A stretch of DNA of 64,000 nucleotides from NCBI RefSeq assembly GCF_030063335.1, contig NZ_JASISW010000010.1, positions 1-64,000 on the forward strand, read 5' to 3'. The notes under the pieces are model-generated. The model saw only the letters and a list, made by a program, of their open reading frames with translations. It was not told where the DNA came from and did no database searches. Positions within the stretch are counted from its first letter, which is position 1. The number at the start of each line of letters is the position of its first letter. The position numbers were made by a program, and so were the translations under genes. This stretch comes from Rhodococcus sp. G-MC3 (GTDB lineage: Bacteria; Actinomycetota; Actinomycetes; Mycobacteriales; Mycobacteriaceae). Positions 1 through 8,212 of this stretch are shown here, in pieces.

Positions 1-103
1 TGCATCTGCGAGATGCCCTTCGTAGTGGCCGAATCTTTCCCTAGACAAGATTGATTCTTTCACCACGACAGGGCATTTCGTATTCACAACTCGCGCTCAG
101 TTG

Positions 104-718
104 TCACTTCATCGGTGTATTCAGGTTTAGCTGTCCATATCTCTCATACATCGCGCACACCTTGTCCGAAATTTGTTGCGGAAGAGGGTATAACGCAAAC
201 TTTGGCATAGGCGCCAAGCCGTCAAGCTCAATAACCGGTATCGGAGAATGGAATTCGACAGTGCCAACCGGGCTCAGCTCTGTGGACAGGTCTATCGGGA
301 AGTCGGCGAGCTGTTGGGCGCCGACGTACACCCGAACCTTGACGCTGGCCCCCGCGACCCCACCTGTCATCAGTCGGGGTGTGTCGAACACAAATCGAAA
401 GAAGTCGAGCTCAGTGGGTGTATCCGCAATAGCGATGAGCTCTGCCATAGCCTCTTCGACCGCTGCTGAAGTGTGAAGCAGATCAATGTCCTGGCTGTAC
501 CGGGCGTCGGGGCGGCGGACTAACAACGACGCCCCTCCTTTGAGCATCCAACGACCTTCAGAGCTAGAGAAAACACGCGCAAGGAATCTCTGCAAGAAGA
601 ACTCGCGGCGTAGCTGTTCAATGGTGCGATTTCGCACGCCAGTTTGGTTCTTCAGCCGGTCCTTGAGAGAACGGCTAAAGGCGGCGGGATTCGTCGGCGT
701 CTTCCCAGCAGCGTTCAC
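104..718 (-). CDS. AbiEii-type nucleotidyltransferase toxin, C-terminally truncated
   Basis: This is the toxin half of a type IV (AbiE) toxin-antitoxin pair. Family members are cytoplasmic nucleotidyltransferases. The 204-residue product shows the expected core: an N-terminal FLQRFLARVF helix, then a WMLKGGASLL strand-turn and the YSQDIDLL segment holding the paired acidic residues of the nucleotidyltransferase fold. A DKVCAMYERYG segment follows near the C terminus. In relatives this last segment leads into an RDLVDL-type helical domain. Here the frame stops about 10 residues later, and neither of the other minus frames down to base 1 restores that domain, so the gene looks cut short. Start is a GTG at 716-718 with a weak ribosome site. 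It lies 72 bp downstream of the antitoxin gene and probably shares its transcript. Family assignment is fairly sure; toxicity of this short form is doubtful. Confidence 0.72.
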   Translation of the reverse strand: MNAAGKTPTNPAAFSRSLKDRLKNQTGVRNRTIEQLRREFFLQRFLARVFSSSEGRWMLKGGASLLVRRPDARYSQDIDLLHTSAAVEEAMAELIAIADTPTELDFFRFVFDTPRLMTGGVAGASVKVRVYVGAQQLADFPIDLSTELSPVGTVEFHSPIPVIELDGLAPMPKFALYPLPQQISDKVCAMYERYGQLNLNTPMK

Positions 719-790
719 GATATGCCGCTAGCGGATCGGCGCCAGGTATGTTCGCGCTTTGTCTGCATCGCTCTCTTCCCTCTCCTCGGC

Positions 791-1924
791 TCAGTCGTTG
801 TCATTGTCGCTGTTGCTGCTGCTGTTGGCCGATTCGTCACCTTCTGCAGCCCGCGACAACTGGGAATTGAAGGCGGCGGCAACGTGCGCTGCCTGTGCCG
901 CCAAGGCGGTGGTTTCTTTCTGTTGCAGCATCGGTTGGCGGGCGAGTGCTTCTTGCCGGGGTGCGGTTTGGCGGGCGAGTGCTTCTTGGAATGTGGGACT
1001 GGTCGTGAGTCTGTCGATGGCTTCTTGCAGGGGTGCGGTTTGGCGGGCGAGTGCTTCTTGGAATGTGGGACTGGTCGTGAGTCTGTCGATGGCTTCTTGC
1101 AGGGGTGCGGTTTGGCGGGCGAGTGCTTCTTGGAATGTGGGACTGGTCGTGAGTCTGTCGATGGCTTCTTGCAGGGGTGCGGTTTGGCGGGCGATTGCTT
1201 CCCGGATCTCCGTAACTGAAGTGGCGGTAGCGGACGATTCGTCGGCCGTCAGATGCCTGTTGAGAGAATGCATTGAACTCGGAATACCTGCCTCGACGAG
1301 GAATCGATTTACTAAACCGGACCCATCTCCCAGCGGTGCCCCGTACCTGTGGGCATGTGCGCGCAGAACGTCAGCAATAGCATCGGCATCGGCACGACCG
1401 GACGTGAGTGCGTCGCGGACGATGCTGGCGAGATGACCACCGTCGAGATGGTCGGAGGCAAGATCGTCGATGGTTGCGAGGATTGTCGTAACAGGAAGTC
1501 CGTCGACGAGAGTCCAACGGTCCCTGTCGAGCGATGCAACGCGGTACCTAACGTCATTTAGGCGAGATTGCTTTCGGCTCGCAACCATGAATTCCATGAT
1601 GTCCGCGTCCAAGTCGCCGAGCCCATGCGCGCGCGCCGCCGATCGGTGGGAAACAACGCCCGGATGTTCCTGGTTGAGCCTTTCGCCGGCGGTAGCGCTT
1701 GGTTCTATTGCGAGCCACGCAGCCCTGAGCTGCTCATCCTGCACACTGGGCGCGCCACCGACCCGATACACACCGTGGCGCACCCGGTCGATCGCGCCGG
1801 TTCCGGCTAGACGTGAGACTCGCTGGGCGGAAAATCCTACGGCCCGTGCTTGTGCGGTAGTGAACAGACCCCATTGGACTGTCGCGACGTCCACCAGGCC
1901 GATGATCGGATGTTCCCTTCGCAT
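791..1924 (-). CDS. AbiEi-type antitoxin/transcriptional regulator with C-terminal 24-residue repeats
   Basis: This is the antitoxin partner of the adjacent AbiEii-like gene. Known AbiEi proteins neutralise the toxin and repress their own promoter through an N-terminal winged helix. The first 60 residues give that domain (GLFTTAQARAVGFS, then VSRLAGTGAIDRVRHGVYRV), followed by the usual VVSHRSAARAHGLG and VTTILATIDDLA segments. After about residue 235 the protein carries an unusual tail: three to four near-identical 24-residue units (EALARQTAPLQEAIDRLTTS plus PTFQ), likely helical or coiled-coil, then a Gln/Ala-rich stretch and a Ser/Asn/Asp tail. ATG at 1922-1924 is chosen because it starts directly before the conserved MRREHP region and sits beside a perfect inverted repeat; an in-frame upstream ATG at 1966 is possible. 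The tail is not part of the usual family layout. Confidence 0.8.
   Translation of the reverse strand: MRREHPIIGLVDVATVQWGLFTTAQARAVGFSAQRVSRLAGTGAIDRVRHGVYRVGGAPSVQDEQLRAAWLAIEPSATAGERLNQEHPGVVSHRSAARAHGLGDLDADIMEFMVASRKQSRLNDVRYRVASLDRDRWTLVDGLPVTTILATIDDLASDHLDGGHLASIVRDALTSGRADADAIADVLRAHAHRYGAPLGDGSGLVNRFLVEAGIPSSMHSLNRHLTADESSATATSVTEIREAIARQTAPLQEAIDRLTTSPTFQEALARQTAPLQEAIDRLTTSPTFQEALARQTAPLQEAIDRLTTSPTFQEALARQTAPRQEALARQPMLQQKETTALAAQAAHVAAAFNSQLSRAAEGDESANSSSNSDNDND
950..1200. repeat. 72-bp tandem repeat inside the AbiEi-like gene
   Basis: Near-identical 72-bp units begin at about 971, 1043 and 1115, with a partial unit on each side. The period is a multiple of three, so the repeat stays in frame and encodes the 24-residue helical units. 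Such identity at DNA level points to recent expansion by slippage or recombination, and copy number is likely to vary among strains. Confidence 0.9.
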
Positions 1925-1925
1925 G

Positions 1926-2039
1926 CTGCAATAGTACCATCTTGGGTCACTATTGCAGTACACCAAGCTCGGATAAAATTTGCGGTGACATACTTCATCT
2001 GAGTAGCTGCGAAAGTCGCGATGAGTGACACTATTGCAG
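1926..2039. promoter_or_regulatory. Candidate AbiEi operator: repeated ACTATTGCAG boxes
   Basis: CTGCAATAGT at 1926-1935 and ACTATTGCAG at 1949-1958 form a perfect 10-bp inverted repeat around a 13-bp spacer, ending two bases before the start codon of the AbiEi-like gene. A third copy, ACTATTGCAG, lies at 2030-2039. AbiEi family antitoxins are known to repress their own promoters by binding inverted repeats, so these are likely autoregulatory sites. Binding is inferred; the repeats are seen. Confidence 0.6.
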
Positions 2040-2099
2040 TCTTAGACGTGATACTTGGAGGAGCGCGTGTGACATCAGACGGGCCGGGTTGGCCGCGGC

Positions 2100-2500
2100 C
2101 TAGCCAGAAGCCGACGGTCGTAGCGGCCTTCGATGTCGGCGGCCGGCCCGCGGTGATCCGCTCCTGCCCTCTTGGTCTGTCTTCGACTTACGCAGCCGCA
2201 TGTGGAGCCCGCCGTGCCGGTGCACGGTGACGTCGCCGCACAGTAGGTCTGAGAGCTCGCTGCGGCTGAAGGGTCGGCAAACCCGAGCAGGATCGCCGAA
2301 TCACGGCACTTGAGTACCCCGTCGGCCCACCCACGGCAACGTTCCCGCGCTACCGAGACAAGAGCCTTGCGACGGTGACCGGGTGCGACGGCAACGCGAG
2401 ATGCCCCTCCCGCTCACACCGGCCGGCGTAGCGTCGCCACCCAACAGCGTAGGTGCGGCGAGTCCCGTCCGACCGCCATAAGTCCACCGCCTTCGAGATC
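2100..2500 (-). pseudogene. Degenerate tyrosine recombinase remnant
   Basis: Reading the minus strand, fragments of a tyrosine recombinase appear in order but in different frames. The first is RTYAVGWRRYAGRCEREGH with LALPSHPVTVARLLSR, typical of the core-binding domain (about 2,370-2,470). Then comes FSRSELSDLLCGDVTVH followed by GGLHMRLRKSKTDQEGR, typical of the catalytic-domain start with its Arg (about 2,170-2,260). Frame changes at about 2,450 and 2,265, and loss of the C-terminal HxxR...Y part, show it is dead. It lies next to two tRNA genes, the usual home of such integrases, so it is probably a scar of an old mobile element. Confidence 0.6.
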
Positions 2501-2983
2501 CGCTTGGGCACGGCAGGAGAAATCTCGGCTCCACGGCTGCGGACGCGAGTCCTCCATCACCTCCCGGAATGCTTGCGGCAGGTGTTCGGCTTGGCCGGCA
2601 GTCCATTGGACAGTTTTGCGCAGGTCACCCACAGTTCTGCAACGCGGAACTGCGCTGAACTGGTGATTTGAGCCGGACGGTGCTGAAAATGCGATTAACA
2701 GCGGCAACCTCCGAACAGAATTCTCGGTCGGATTAGGTTGCACAGGCGAGCCAAAATTCGGTAGTCAACACTTACGTTCCAGTGTCGATTATTCACTTAG
2801 CACTGGATGACACCAGACGACCGCGACCGCACACTTGAGTCCAGCGACGAGAGCCGAATGTATCTCCGCGGGACGCAACCTCTGATGGTCCACCACCGAC
2901 CACAGCCGTCCGAATCACTCAACACTTTCCGTCCCCGCAGGATCGATTTTGTTGGGAAAGTGTTGGGTCGATAGCAAAGCAAA

Positions 2984-3020
2984 CAGCCCCTGAACGCATA
3001 TAACTGCAGTTCAGGGGCTG
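2984..3020 (-). terminator. Rho-independent terminator after tRNA-Arg
   Basis: A perfect 12-bp stem, CAGCCCCTGAAC with its complement, encloses a 13-base loop and is followed on the minus strand by a T-rich run. It starts 7 bases beyond the 3' end of tRNA-Arg and fits its terminator. Confidence 0.85.
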
Positions 3021-3026
3021 TATCTG

Positions 3027-3099
3027 TGCGCCCGAAGGGATTCGAACCCCTAACCTCCTGATCCGTAGTCAGGTGCTCTATCCGTTGAGCTACGGGCGC
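3027..3099 (-). tRNA. tRNA-Arg (anticodon ACG)
   Basis: The 73-nt cloverleaf starts GCGCCCGTAGCTCAACGGAT. The anticodon loop CTACGGA gives ACG, the T-arm reads GGGGTTCGAATCCC, and the acceptor stem GCGCCCG pairs with CGGGCGC followed by discriminator A. CCA is not encoded. It decodes CGU/CGC/CGA after deamination of the wobble A. Confidence 0.97.
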
Positions 3100-3162
3100 A
3101 TGTTCAGTTGTGCTTGTCCTTGCGAACAAACGGTACTACAGGCTGATCCTTGCGGATCAGCT

Positions 3163-3252
3163 TGGCGGAGGCGAGAGGATTTGAACCTCCGGTCCCGGTG
3201 AAGGGACAAGTCATTAGCAGTGACTCCCATTCGGCCGCTCTGGCACGCCTCC
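3163..3252 (-). tRNA. tRNA-Ser (anticodon GCT)
   Basis: A 90-nt class II tRNA with a long variable arm. The 5' end is GGAGGCGTGCCAGAGCGGCC, the anticodon loop CTGCTAA gives GCT, and the acceptor CGCCTCC is followed by G and an encoded CCA. It reads AGC/AGU codons. Confidence 0.97.
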
Positions 3253-3337
3253 TAGGCTGCCGGCCCTCTCGGACCGCCGAGAGAAGAGATTACACACGGG
3301 GAAGTAGTGAACGCAAAACGCCTGGTCAACCTCCCGT

Positions 3338-4090
3338 TCACCTGAGGAACGAATCGAACCAGTCGAAGATCCTCGTCTGCGCTTCGACGAGCGCAGCTTC
3401 TGCCGGATCACCGTCTTCGGCGCTGCCAGGCAGCGGCGGATTGTCGGCGCGATGCTGCAGTCCGCTGTAGCTGACGACGTTGGTCGCGACGGAGCTCCGC
3501 ATGGCTGCCTCACGGAGGCCCTCTATGTGTTCCGGTGGCGTCTTGGGATCGTTCTCGCCGTACAGACCCAGCCACGGAGCTTGCAGCGACGGCGCTGCCT
3601 CGATGAGAGCCACAGCGTCGGCATTGAGTGGCTCGTAGATCCCAGCAGCGGCGACGCTGACGGCGGCACCGATGGGACGGTTGGTCGCGACGATGAGGGC
3701 GGCGGTCCCGGCGTCGTCGAACCCGATGACCCCAACACAGTCCGGATAGACGCCTCGCGATGTGAGCCAGTCGAACGTCGCGTCGAAATCGGCGAAGAGA
3801 TTGTCACCGAAGACCTCGTCGCCGTCGGTGTCCGCATCGCGGTGGAACAGATCGGGGGCGACCGCGATCCACCCCTCCATCGCGAGCGCACGCAAGAGAT
3901 CGAGTAGCGATTCCGGGATGTCGCGCGACTCGTGAAGCACCACGATCCCGCCTCGCACGTTGCCCTCGGGCTCGATAGCGGTCAACGGCACCTTCTGCTG
4001 CACCGCAGGGGGCTGCTCGGTGTCACCCTCGACGACACCTGGATCCACATCGATTCGGAGCACTGCCACATCCGTGAAGATTGTCGACAT
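3338..4090 (-). CDS. Dienelactone hydrolase-like alpha/beta protein, nucleophile replaced
   Basis: The 250-residue product has the dienelactone hydrolase layout: GGIVVLHESRDIP (oxyanion-side strand), LLDLLRALAMEGWIAVAPDLF, the nucleophile-elbow region, a LGLYGENDPKTPPEHIEGL segment with the acid residue, and a late Tyr-Ser-Gly-Leu-Gln-His segment with the histidine. The elbow, normally G-x-C-x-G, reads GVIGFDDAG, so an Asp stands where the catalytic Cys is expected. Hydrolase activity is therefore uncertain. ATG at 4088-4090 is chosen because the family similarity begins just after it and a -10-like TATTTT lies seven bases upstream, suggesting a leaderless transcript. It is divergent from the aminotransferase gene. 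Confidence 0.78.
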   Translation of the reverse strand: MSTIFTDVAVLRIDVDPGVVEGDTEQPPAVQQKVPLTAIEPEGNVRGGIVVLHESRDIPESLLDLLRALAMEGWIAVAPDLFHRDADTDGDEVFGDNLFADFDATFDWLTSRGVYPDCVGVIGFDDAGTAALIVATNRPIGAAVSVAAAGIYEPLNADAVALIEAAPSLQAPWLGLYGENDPKTPPEHIEGLREAAMRSSVATNVVSYSGLQHRADNPPLPGSAEDGDPAEAALVEAQTRIFDWFDSFLR

Positions 4091-4181
4091 GGTATTAAAA
4101 TAGTGCCTGCAAACGGCCCTCGCATCAATACCGCTGGACGCACAGAAATCCCACATGAAGCACAGGCGCATAATATGAGCT
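4091..4181. promoter_or_regulatory. Divergent promoter region with two leaderless-type starts
   Basis: On the minus strand TATTTT (4097-4102) ends six bases before the hydrolase-like ATG. On the plus strand TAATAT (4171-4176) ends five bases before the aminotransferase GTG at 4182. This spacing is what leaderless actinobacterial genes show, where the start codon is at or beside +1. No Shine-Dalgarno sequence is evident for either gene. Confidence 0.5.
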
Positions 4182-5243
4182 GTGACCGCTCGCATACGCA
4201 CCGACCTCGACGCCATCCCCGTTTACGTTCCGGGCCGCAGCTTTCCCGGCGCCATCAAATTAGCAAGCAACGAGACCACTCAGGGACCGCTACCGAGCGT
4301 GCGCGACGCCATCGCCGAGGCCGTCACCGGCGTGAACCGGTACCCGGACATTCGCGCGACGGCGCTCGTCGCCGAGATTTCCGCGATGTTGAAGGTGGAA
4401 CCCGAAAACGTTGCAGCAGGCAGTGGATCCGTCGCGCTCTGCCAGGAAGTCGTCCAGATCACCTGCAGTCCGGGTGACGAGGTGGTGTTCGCCTGGCGCT
4501 CGTTCGAGGCCTACCCGATCATCGCTCGCGTAGCCGGTGCAACGCCCGTGCAGGTTCCTCTCGACGAGAACCACGTCCATGATCTCGACGCGATGCTGGC
4601 GGCCGTCACCGACCGCACCCGCGTCATGTTCATCTGTAACCCGAACAACCCGAGCGGCACCGTCGTCACTCGATCCGCGCTGGAGAAGTTCCTCGACGCG
4701 GTACCTGCGCATATCCTCGTCGTACTCGACGAGGCCTACTTCGAATACGCCCGCGAAAATCCCGAAGGCGAGTACACCGACGGCGTCGAGCTGGCACGTG
4801 GGCGTCGAAACGTTCTCGTCCTCCGGACCTTCTCCAAGGCCTACGGACTTGCCGGGCTGCGAGTGGGCTATGCCGTCGGCGATCCGTCGATTATCACTGC
4901 GCTCGGCAAGGTTCGCATCGCGTTCGCAGTCAGCACTGTTGCGCAGCAAGCGGCTCGGGCATCGCTCGCCGCGAAGGACGAGTTACTGGCCCGCACCGAC
5001 GCTCTCGTCGCCGAGCGTGAGCGCGTGCGTGACGAACTGATCGCACTGGGATACGACGTCGCACATTCGGACTCGAACTTCGTGTTCCTACCGTTGGGCG
5101 ACCGCTCCGGCCCTTACACCGAGGGTGCCGCCGAGGCTGGAATTCTGCTGCGCGCCTACGGAAACGACGGCGTGCGGGTCACCATTGGCGACCCGCACGA
5201 GAACGACGCGTTCTTGAAATACGCCGCTGCTGCCGTTTCCTGA
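4182..5243 (+). CDS. pat: Aromatic amino acid / histidinol-phosphate aminotransferase
   Basis: A PLP-dependent class I/II aminotransferase of 353 residues, the normal length. It shows the N-terminal LASNE motif, NPNNPSGT (about 150-157), LVVLDEAYFEYA with the PLP-contacting Asp and Tyr, and TFSKAYGLAGLRVGY with the Schiff-base Lys near residue 221. The family transfers amino groups to histidinol-phosphate or aromatic keto acids. Mycobacterial relatives (Rv3772, named hisC2 or pat) sit in the same broad chromosomal region. GTG start at 4182 follows a -10-like TAATAT. Its stop lies 13 bp from the stop of the convergent mycolyltransferase gene. Specificity between HisC and Pat activity is not fixed by sequence alone. 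Confidence 0.9.
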   Translation: MTARIRTDLDAIPVYVPGRSFPGAIKLASNETTQGPLPSVRDAIAEAVTGVNRYPDIRATALVAEISAMLKVEPENVAAGSGSVALCQEVVQITCSPGDEVVFAWRSFEAYPIIARVAGATPVQVPLDENHVHDLDAMLAAVTDRTRVMFICNPNNPSGTVVTRSALEKFLDAVPAHILVVLDEAYFEYARENPEGEYTDGVELARGRRNVLVLRTFSKAYGLAGLRVGYAVGDPSIITALGKVRIAFAVSTVAQQAARASLAAKDELLARTDALVAERERVRDELIALGYDVAHSDSNFVFLPLGDRSGPYTEGAAEAGILLRAYGNDGVRVTIGDPHENDAFLKYAAAAVS

Positions 5244-5256
5244 GGAGAAACCTCGA

Positions 5257-6294
5257 CTAGAGGTCGAGGGCCTTGCGGAGCGTCGGCCATGCCTCACGCA
5301 GATCGTCCTGCCAGTACGCCCACTGATGGATGCCATACGGCCGGTAGACGAACGTGGCCGGGATGTCCAGCGAGCGAAGCTTGGTATCGAACAGCGTGGT
5401 GCAGTAGAGCGCAGCTGCCTCGAGGGGACCGCCCATGGCGGCCGACTCTATGCCGGTACCGCCCGGTCCGATCTCGTACGGACCGGGTAGTCCGGTACCT
5501 ACCGAAATGTAGACGTCTTTGCCGCGCAAAGCTTCTGCGTTGCGTGACGGGTCGTGCGCGATCCAGCTCGGGTCCGAGTTCTCGCCCCACATGTTGCTGG
5601 CGTTGCCGCCATTGGTGGCAACCGTGGCACGCACTGCGTCCTTGAGGTTGTTCTGCGAGTTGTCGTAGCACCCGCTCAGTCCCACGACGCCGGTGTAGAG
5701 ATCACGGTGACGGGTGGTGAGATCCATGGCTGCCTGGGCGCCCATCGAGACACCTGCAATGGCGTTGGTGCCATTGCCGGAGAACCTGGCATCGATCAAG
5801 GGTGGCAGCTCGGACGTCAGGAATGTCTCCCACTTGTTCACACCGAGAACCGGATCGGGGACATTCCAGTCCGTGTAGTAGCTGCTGGAGCCTCCAACCG
5901 GAAGAACGACGTTGACATTCTTGTCGGCGAAAAAGCCGACGATGTCCGTCTTTTGCGTCCAGGTGCTTTCGGCGTAGTTCGATTCCTTGCCCGCGCTGAC
6001 ACCGTCGAGCATGTACAGCGTTGGGCGCGAGACTGCCTGCGCCGCCGGGAGCAGAACCTGAACCTGAATGATCTTGCTCATCGCGGGCGAATCGATGAAT
6101 ACGGCGGCCCGACGGTCGGTGATCATGTCGACGTGATCGATACGCGCAGCAGGCGACGGCGCAGACTGCTCCAAGGGCGCAGCGCCGCCATCGGAGCTTC
6201 CAGTGCCGGGAAGTGGCTGAGCCGACACCACACCGGTTCCCATTATCGACAACGCAATGCTGGTACCCAGCGCTGCCAGAACACGACGGTGCAT
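5257..6294 (-). CDS. Secreted antigen 85-type mycolyltransferase/esterase
   Basis: A 345-residue exported alpha/beta-hydrolase. The N terminus is a signal peptide (MHRRVLAALGTSIALSIMGT, cleavage expected after VSAQ). The nucleophile elbow is GVSMGAQAAM with Ser around residue 183, and the catalytic His lies in GIHQWAYWQDDL near the end, followed by the Trp-rich tail typical of the family. MLDGVSAGKESNY and NVVLPVGGSSSYYTDW match the Ag85 substrate-loop region. Such enzymes move mycolates between trehalose esters and to arabinogalactan outside the cell, so the gene fits the cell-wall theme. The ATG at 6292-6294 is preceded by a GGGGGAGGATGG run. The 222 bp upstream hold no gene and probably its promoter. 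Confidence 0.93.
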   Translation of the reverse strand: MHRRVLAALGTSIALSIMGTGVVSAQPLPGTGSSDGGAAPLEQSAPSPAARIDHVDMITDRRAAVFIDSPAMSKIIQVQVLLPAAQAVSRPTLYMLDGVSAGKESNYAESTWTQKTDIVGFFADKNVNVVLPVGGSSSYYTDWNVPDPVLGVNKWETFLTSELPPLIDARFSGNGTNAIAGVSMGAQAAMDLTTRHRDLYTGVVGLSGCYDNSQNNLKDAVRATVATNGGNASNMWGENSDPSWIAHDPSRNAEALRGKDVYISVGTGLPGPYEIGPGGTGIESAAMGGPLEAAALYCTTLFDTKLRSLDIPATFVYRPYGIHQWAYWQDDLREAWPTLRKALDL

Positions 6295-6516
6295 CTGCTA
6301 ATCCATCCTCCCCCGCTGCGCCTGTGTTGGCGCAACACGAACAACATCCGTCGCCCAACGTAACCCACCGGTAGGTAGGCGTGCTGCAGGCTGTGGCATC
6401 GCTCACAATAGCTCGCCGGAAGGTCGTACAAAAGTTCCACCGTTTGTTTATGACACGTCCCAAACGCCGCATGAGCAGGGACGCAGCGAGGAAGTGCTAA
6501 CACTCTTCGCGGCGCG

Positions 6517-7899
6517 TCAGATCCCGGGGTGGGCGAGCACTCGACCGCTGTCCACCGCCTCGACCAGTGCACGGTGATCTGCAGCATTTTGGATGGCATA
6601 CGCCTCGGCGAAGTCGCTGATCGCATTTTCGGAAGCGGAACTCGAACCCAGGTATGCCGCAATTTCGACGCGGTCCCCGGCCCGGGCGTGCGCCTGCGCG
6701 AGAACCTTGCCGCAGAGGCGTCCGTACAGTTCCATCCCCGCGGGAGACATGACCTCGATGACGGCCGACCCTTTGCCGTCGCGCAGTTGCCGGAGGTAGA
6801 AGTCGCGCGTCTCACCGCCTGGATCGAGCCCGTGCTGCCAACCGAGAAAGATGTCGCTCGATGCCTGCATCAATCGCTGACCCTCGACGACGCGTCGCCC
6901 CTCGTTGTCGAACTTCGGACCGTCGACGTATCCCGCGATAACCGACTTCTGAGCTTCTTTGGCCTGTAGAAACAGTGGGTCGTTCTCGTCCGCGCCCTGC
7001 ATCAGAATCACCCACGCGCGAGTTCCGACGCTTCCGACGCCGACGACTTTGCGGGCGACCTGGATCGGTCGGTAGTTGTCGAACAGGACTTGCTTGTCGT
7101 GCGCAAACGTCTCCCGGTAGGCATGCAGGCGACGGTCGAGTTCGCGGTATGTCCATTCGACATCATCGACGAGTTCTTCCACCGGGACGATCAACGGCGG
7201 ATTCGCAACGAACTGCCTTCTGCCGTCCTTGATCTCGGTCAGCTTGCCAAGGGCTTGAATACTGTCCTTGGTGCGCGCTTTTCGCACGAGGGATTGGGTG
7301 CGCTTGAGCATTGTCGAATCCAGCTGCTGATGAACTGCATCGAGCTCATCGGTGACTTCGACGTTGGAATACCAGACCGCAAGGGTGCCCAGTTCGGCTT
7401 GCCGCCTGATGGTTTCGCGGTACTGTTGCGCGCATGCGATGGTGATCTTGCGCGCCTGCGTCGTCGTGAACTCTCGCGAATGCGCCGCCACCGTCAAACT
7501 CGCAGCAAGACGTTTGACGTCCCACTCGAACGGGCCGCGATAGGTCTCGTCGAAGTCGTTTATATCGAATGCCATTCGGCGCTCGGGCGTGGCATAGACC
7601 CCAAAATTGCTCAGGTGCGCATCTCCACACAGCTGCGTGATGATGCCCGAGTTCGGGGCACGGGAGAGATCGTCGGCCATCAGCAACGCGGCACCGCGGT
7701 AGAACGGGAACTCCGACGCCGCCATCCGCCCGTAGCGAATGGGTACCAACTCCGGCACCCGCGTGGTGGCCTGCGATTCGAGAAGTGCAATCGGGTCTCG
7801 TACGGCGACCGGGTGCTCGGCGAGTGCGTTGCGTGGTGTCGCCCGCCTCGCAGCTTTGCCCCGTGCGCGACGGGCGTCGCGGCCCTCGATTGGCGTCAT
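6517..7899 (-). CDS. DUF2252 family protein
   Basis: A 460-residue cytoplasmic protein of the DUF2252 family. Motifs visible are FPFYRGAA, CGDAHLSNFGVYATPERR and INDFDET, an arrangement like the catalytic and metal-binding loops of aminoglycoside-phosphotransferase/kinase-like folds, followed by WDVKRLAASL, VGVGSVGTRAW and the late LGRLC-like helical region (YGRLCGKVLAQAHARAGD). The family occurs widely in actinobacteria, has no settled function, and is often guessed to be kinase-like. An Arg/Ala-rich N terminus precedes the domain. The downstream mycolyltransferase gene is 222 bp away, so co-transcription is uncertain. Confidence 0.88.
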   Translation of the reverse strand: MTPIEGRDARRARGKAARRATPRNALAEHPVAVRDPIALLESQATTRVPELVPIRYGRMAASEFPFYRGAALLMADDLSRAPNSGIITQLCGDAHLSNFGVYATPERRMAFDINDFDETYRGPFEWDVKRLAASLTVAAHSREFTTTQARKITIACAQQYRETIRRQAELGTLAVWYSNVEVTDELDAVHQQLDSTMLKRTQSLVRKARTKDSIQALGKLTEIKDGRRQFVANPPLIVPVEELVDDVEWTYRELDRRLHAYRETFAHDKQVLFDNYRPIQVARKVVGVGSVGTRAWVILMQGADENDPLFLQAKEAQKSVIAGYVDGPKFDNEGRRVVEGQRLMQASSDIFLGWQHGLDPGGETRDFYLRQLRDGKGSAVIEVMSPAGMELYGRLCGKVLAQAHARAGDRVEIAAYLGSSSASENAISDFAEAYAIQNAADHRALVEAVDSGRVLAHPGI

Positions 7900-7947
7900 C
7901 AGCCGATTCTTGTGCCGCCGGCCGATGACGTCGTCATCCGTTGGGGA

Positions 7948-8154
7948 TTATTCTCCGCGTCCCGTTTCTCCCTGGAGCTTGTCGATCATCTCCGACGCCT
8001 GCGCCTTGGTGAGGTTGTCGGGAACCTTCTCCCCGGCTTCCTGCGCGAGAGTGCCCAGGTAGCTCGCCTGCGGGCCCGTGATCGGCTCGTCTCCGGTGAC
8101 CCAATCCTCTGGATCCTTCTCGGGGTTCTGACTGACATTCTCTTGTTCGCTCAT
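7948..8154 (-). CDS. DUF3072 family small protein
   Basis: A 68-residue acidic protein. The core GPQASYLGTLAQEAGEKVPD followed by LTKAQASEMIDKLQ matches DUF3072, a short helical module common in actinobacteria whose role is unknown. ATG at 8152-8154 is preferred because the upstream in-frame ATG would add residues outside the family and overlap the divergent promoter region. It lies 48 bp upstream of the DUF2252 start. Confidence 0.8.
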   Translation of the reverse strand: MSEQENVSQNPEKDPEDWVTGDEPITGPQASYLGTLAQEAGEKVPDNLTKAQASEMIDKLQGETGRGE

Positions 8155-8212
8155 ATGTTCGGTATACGCCCGAGTCGGGGTTCTCAAACACGGGCGCCCT
8201 TAGACTCACCCA
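8155..8212. promoter_or_regulatory. Divergent promoter region before the pseudouridine synthase gene
   Basis: TAGACT at 8201-8206 ends six bases before the GTG at 8213, the spacing of a leaderless start. On the other strand GTATACC lies just upstream of the DUF3072 ATG. No ribosome site is evident for the plus-strand gene. Confidence 0.45.

Noticed and set aside
950..1200. 72-bp repeats taken as a possible CRISPR array
   Set aside because: The units are tandem with no unique spacers and stay in the reading frame of a protein.
2797..3129. A 110-codon minus-strand frame over tRNA-Arg, containing a VAQRIEHLTTDQEVRGSNPFG-like stretch
   Set aside because: It is the translation of the tRNA gene itself, a well-known annotation artefact.
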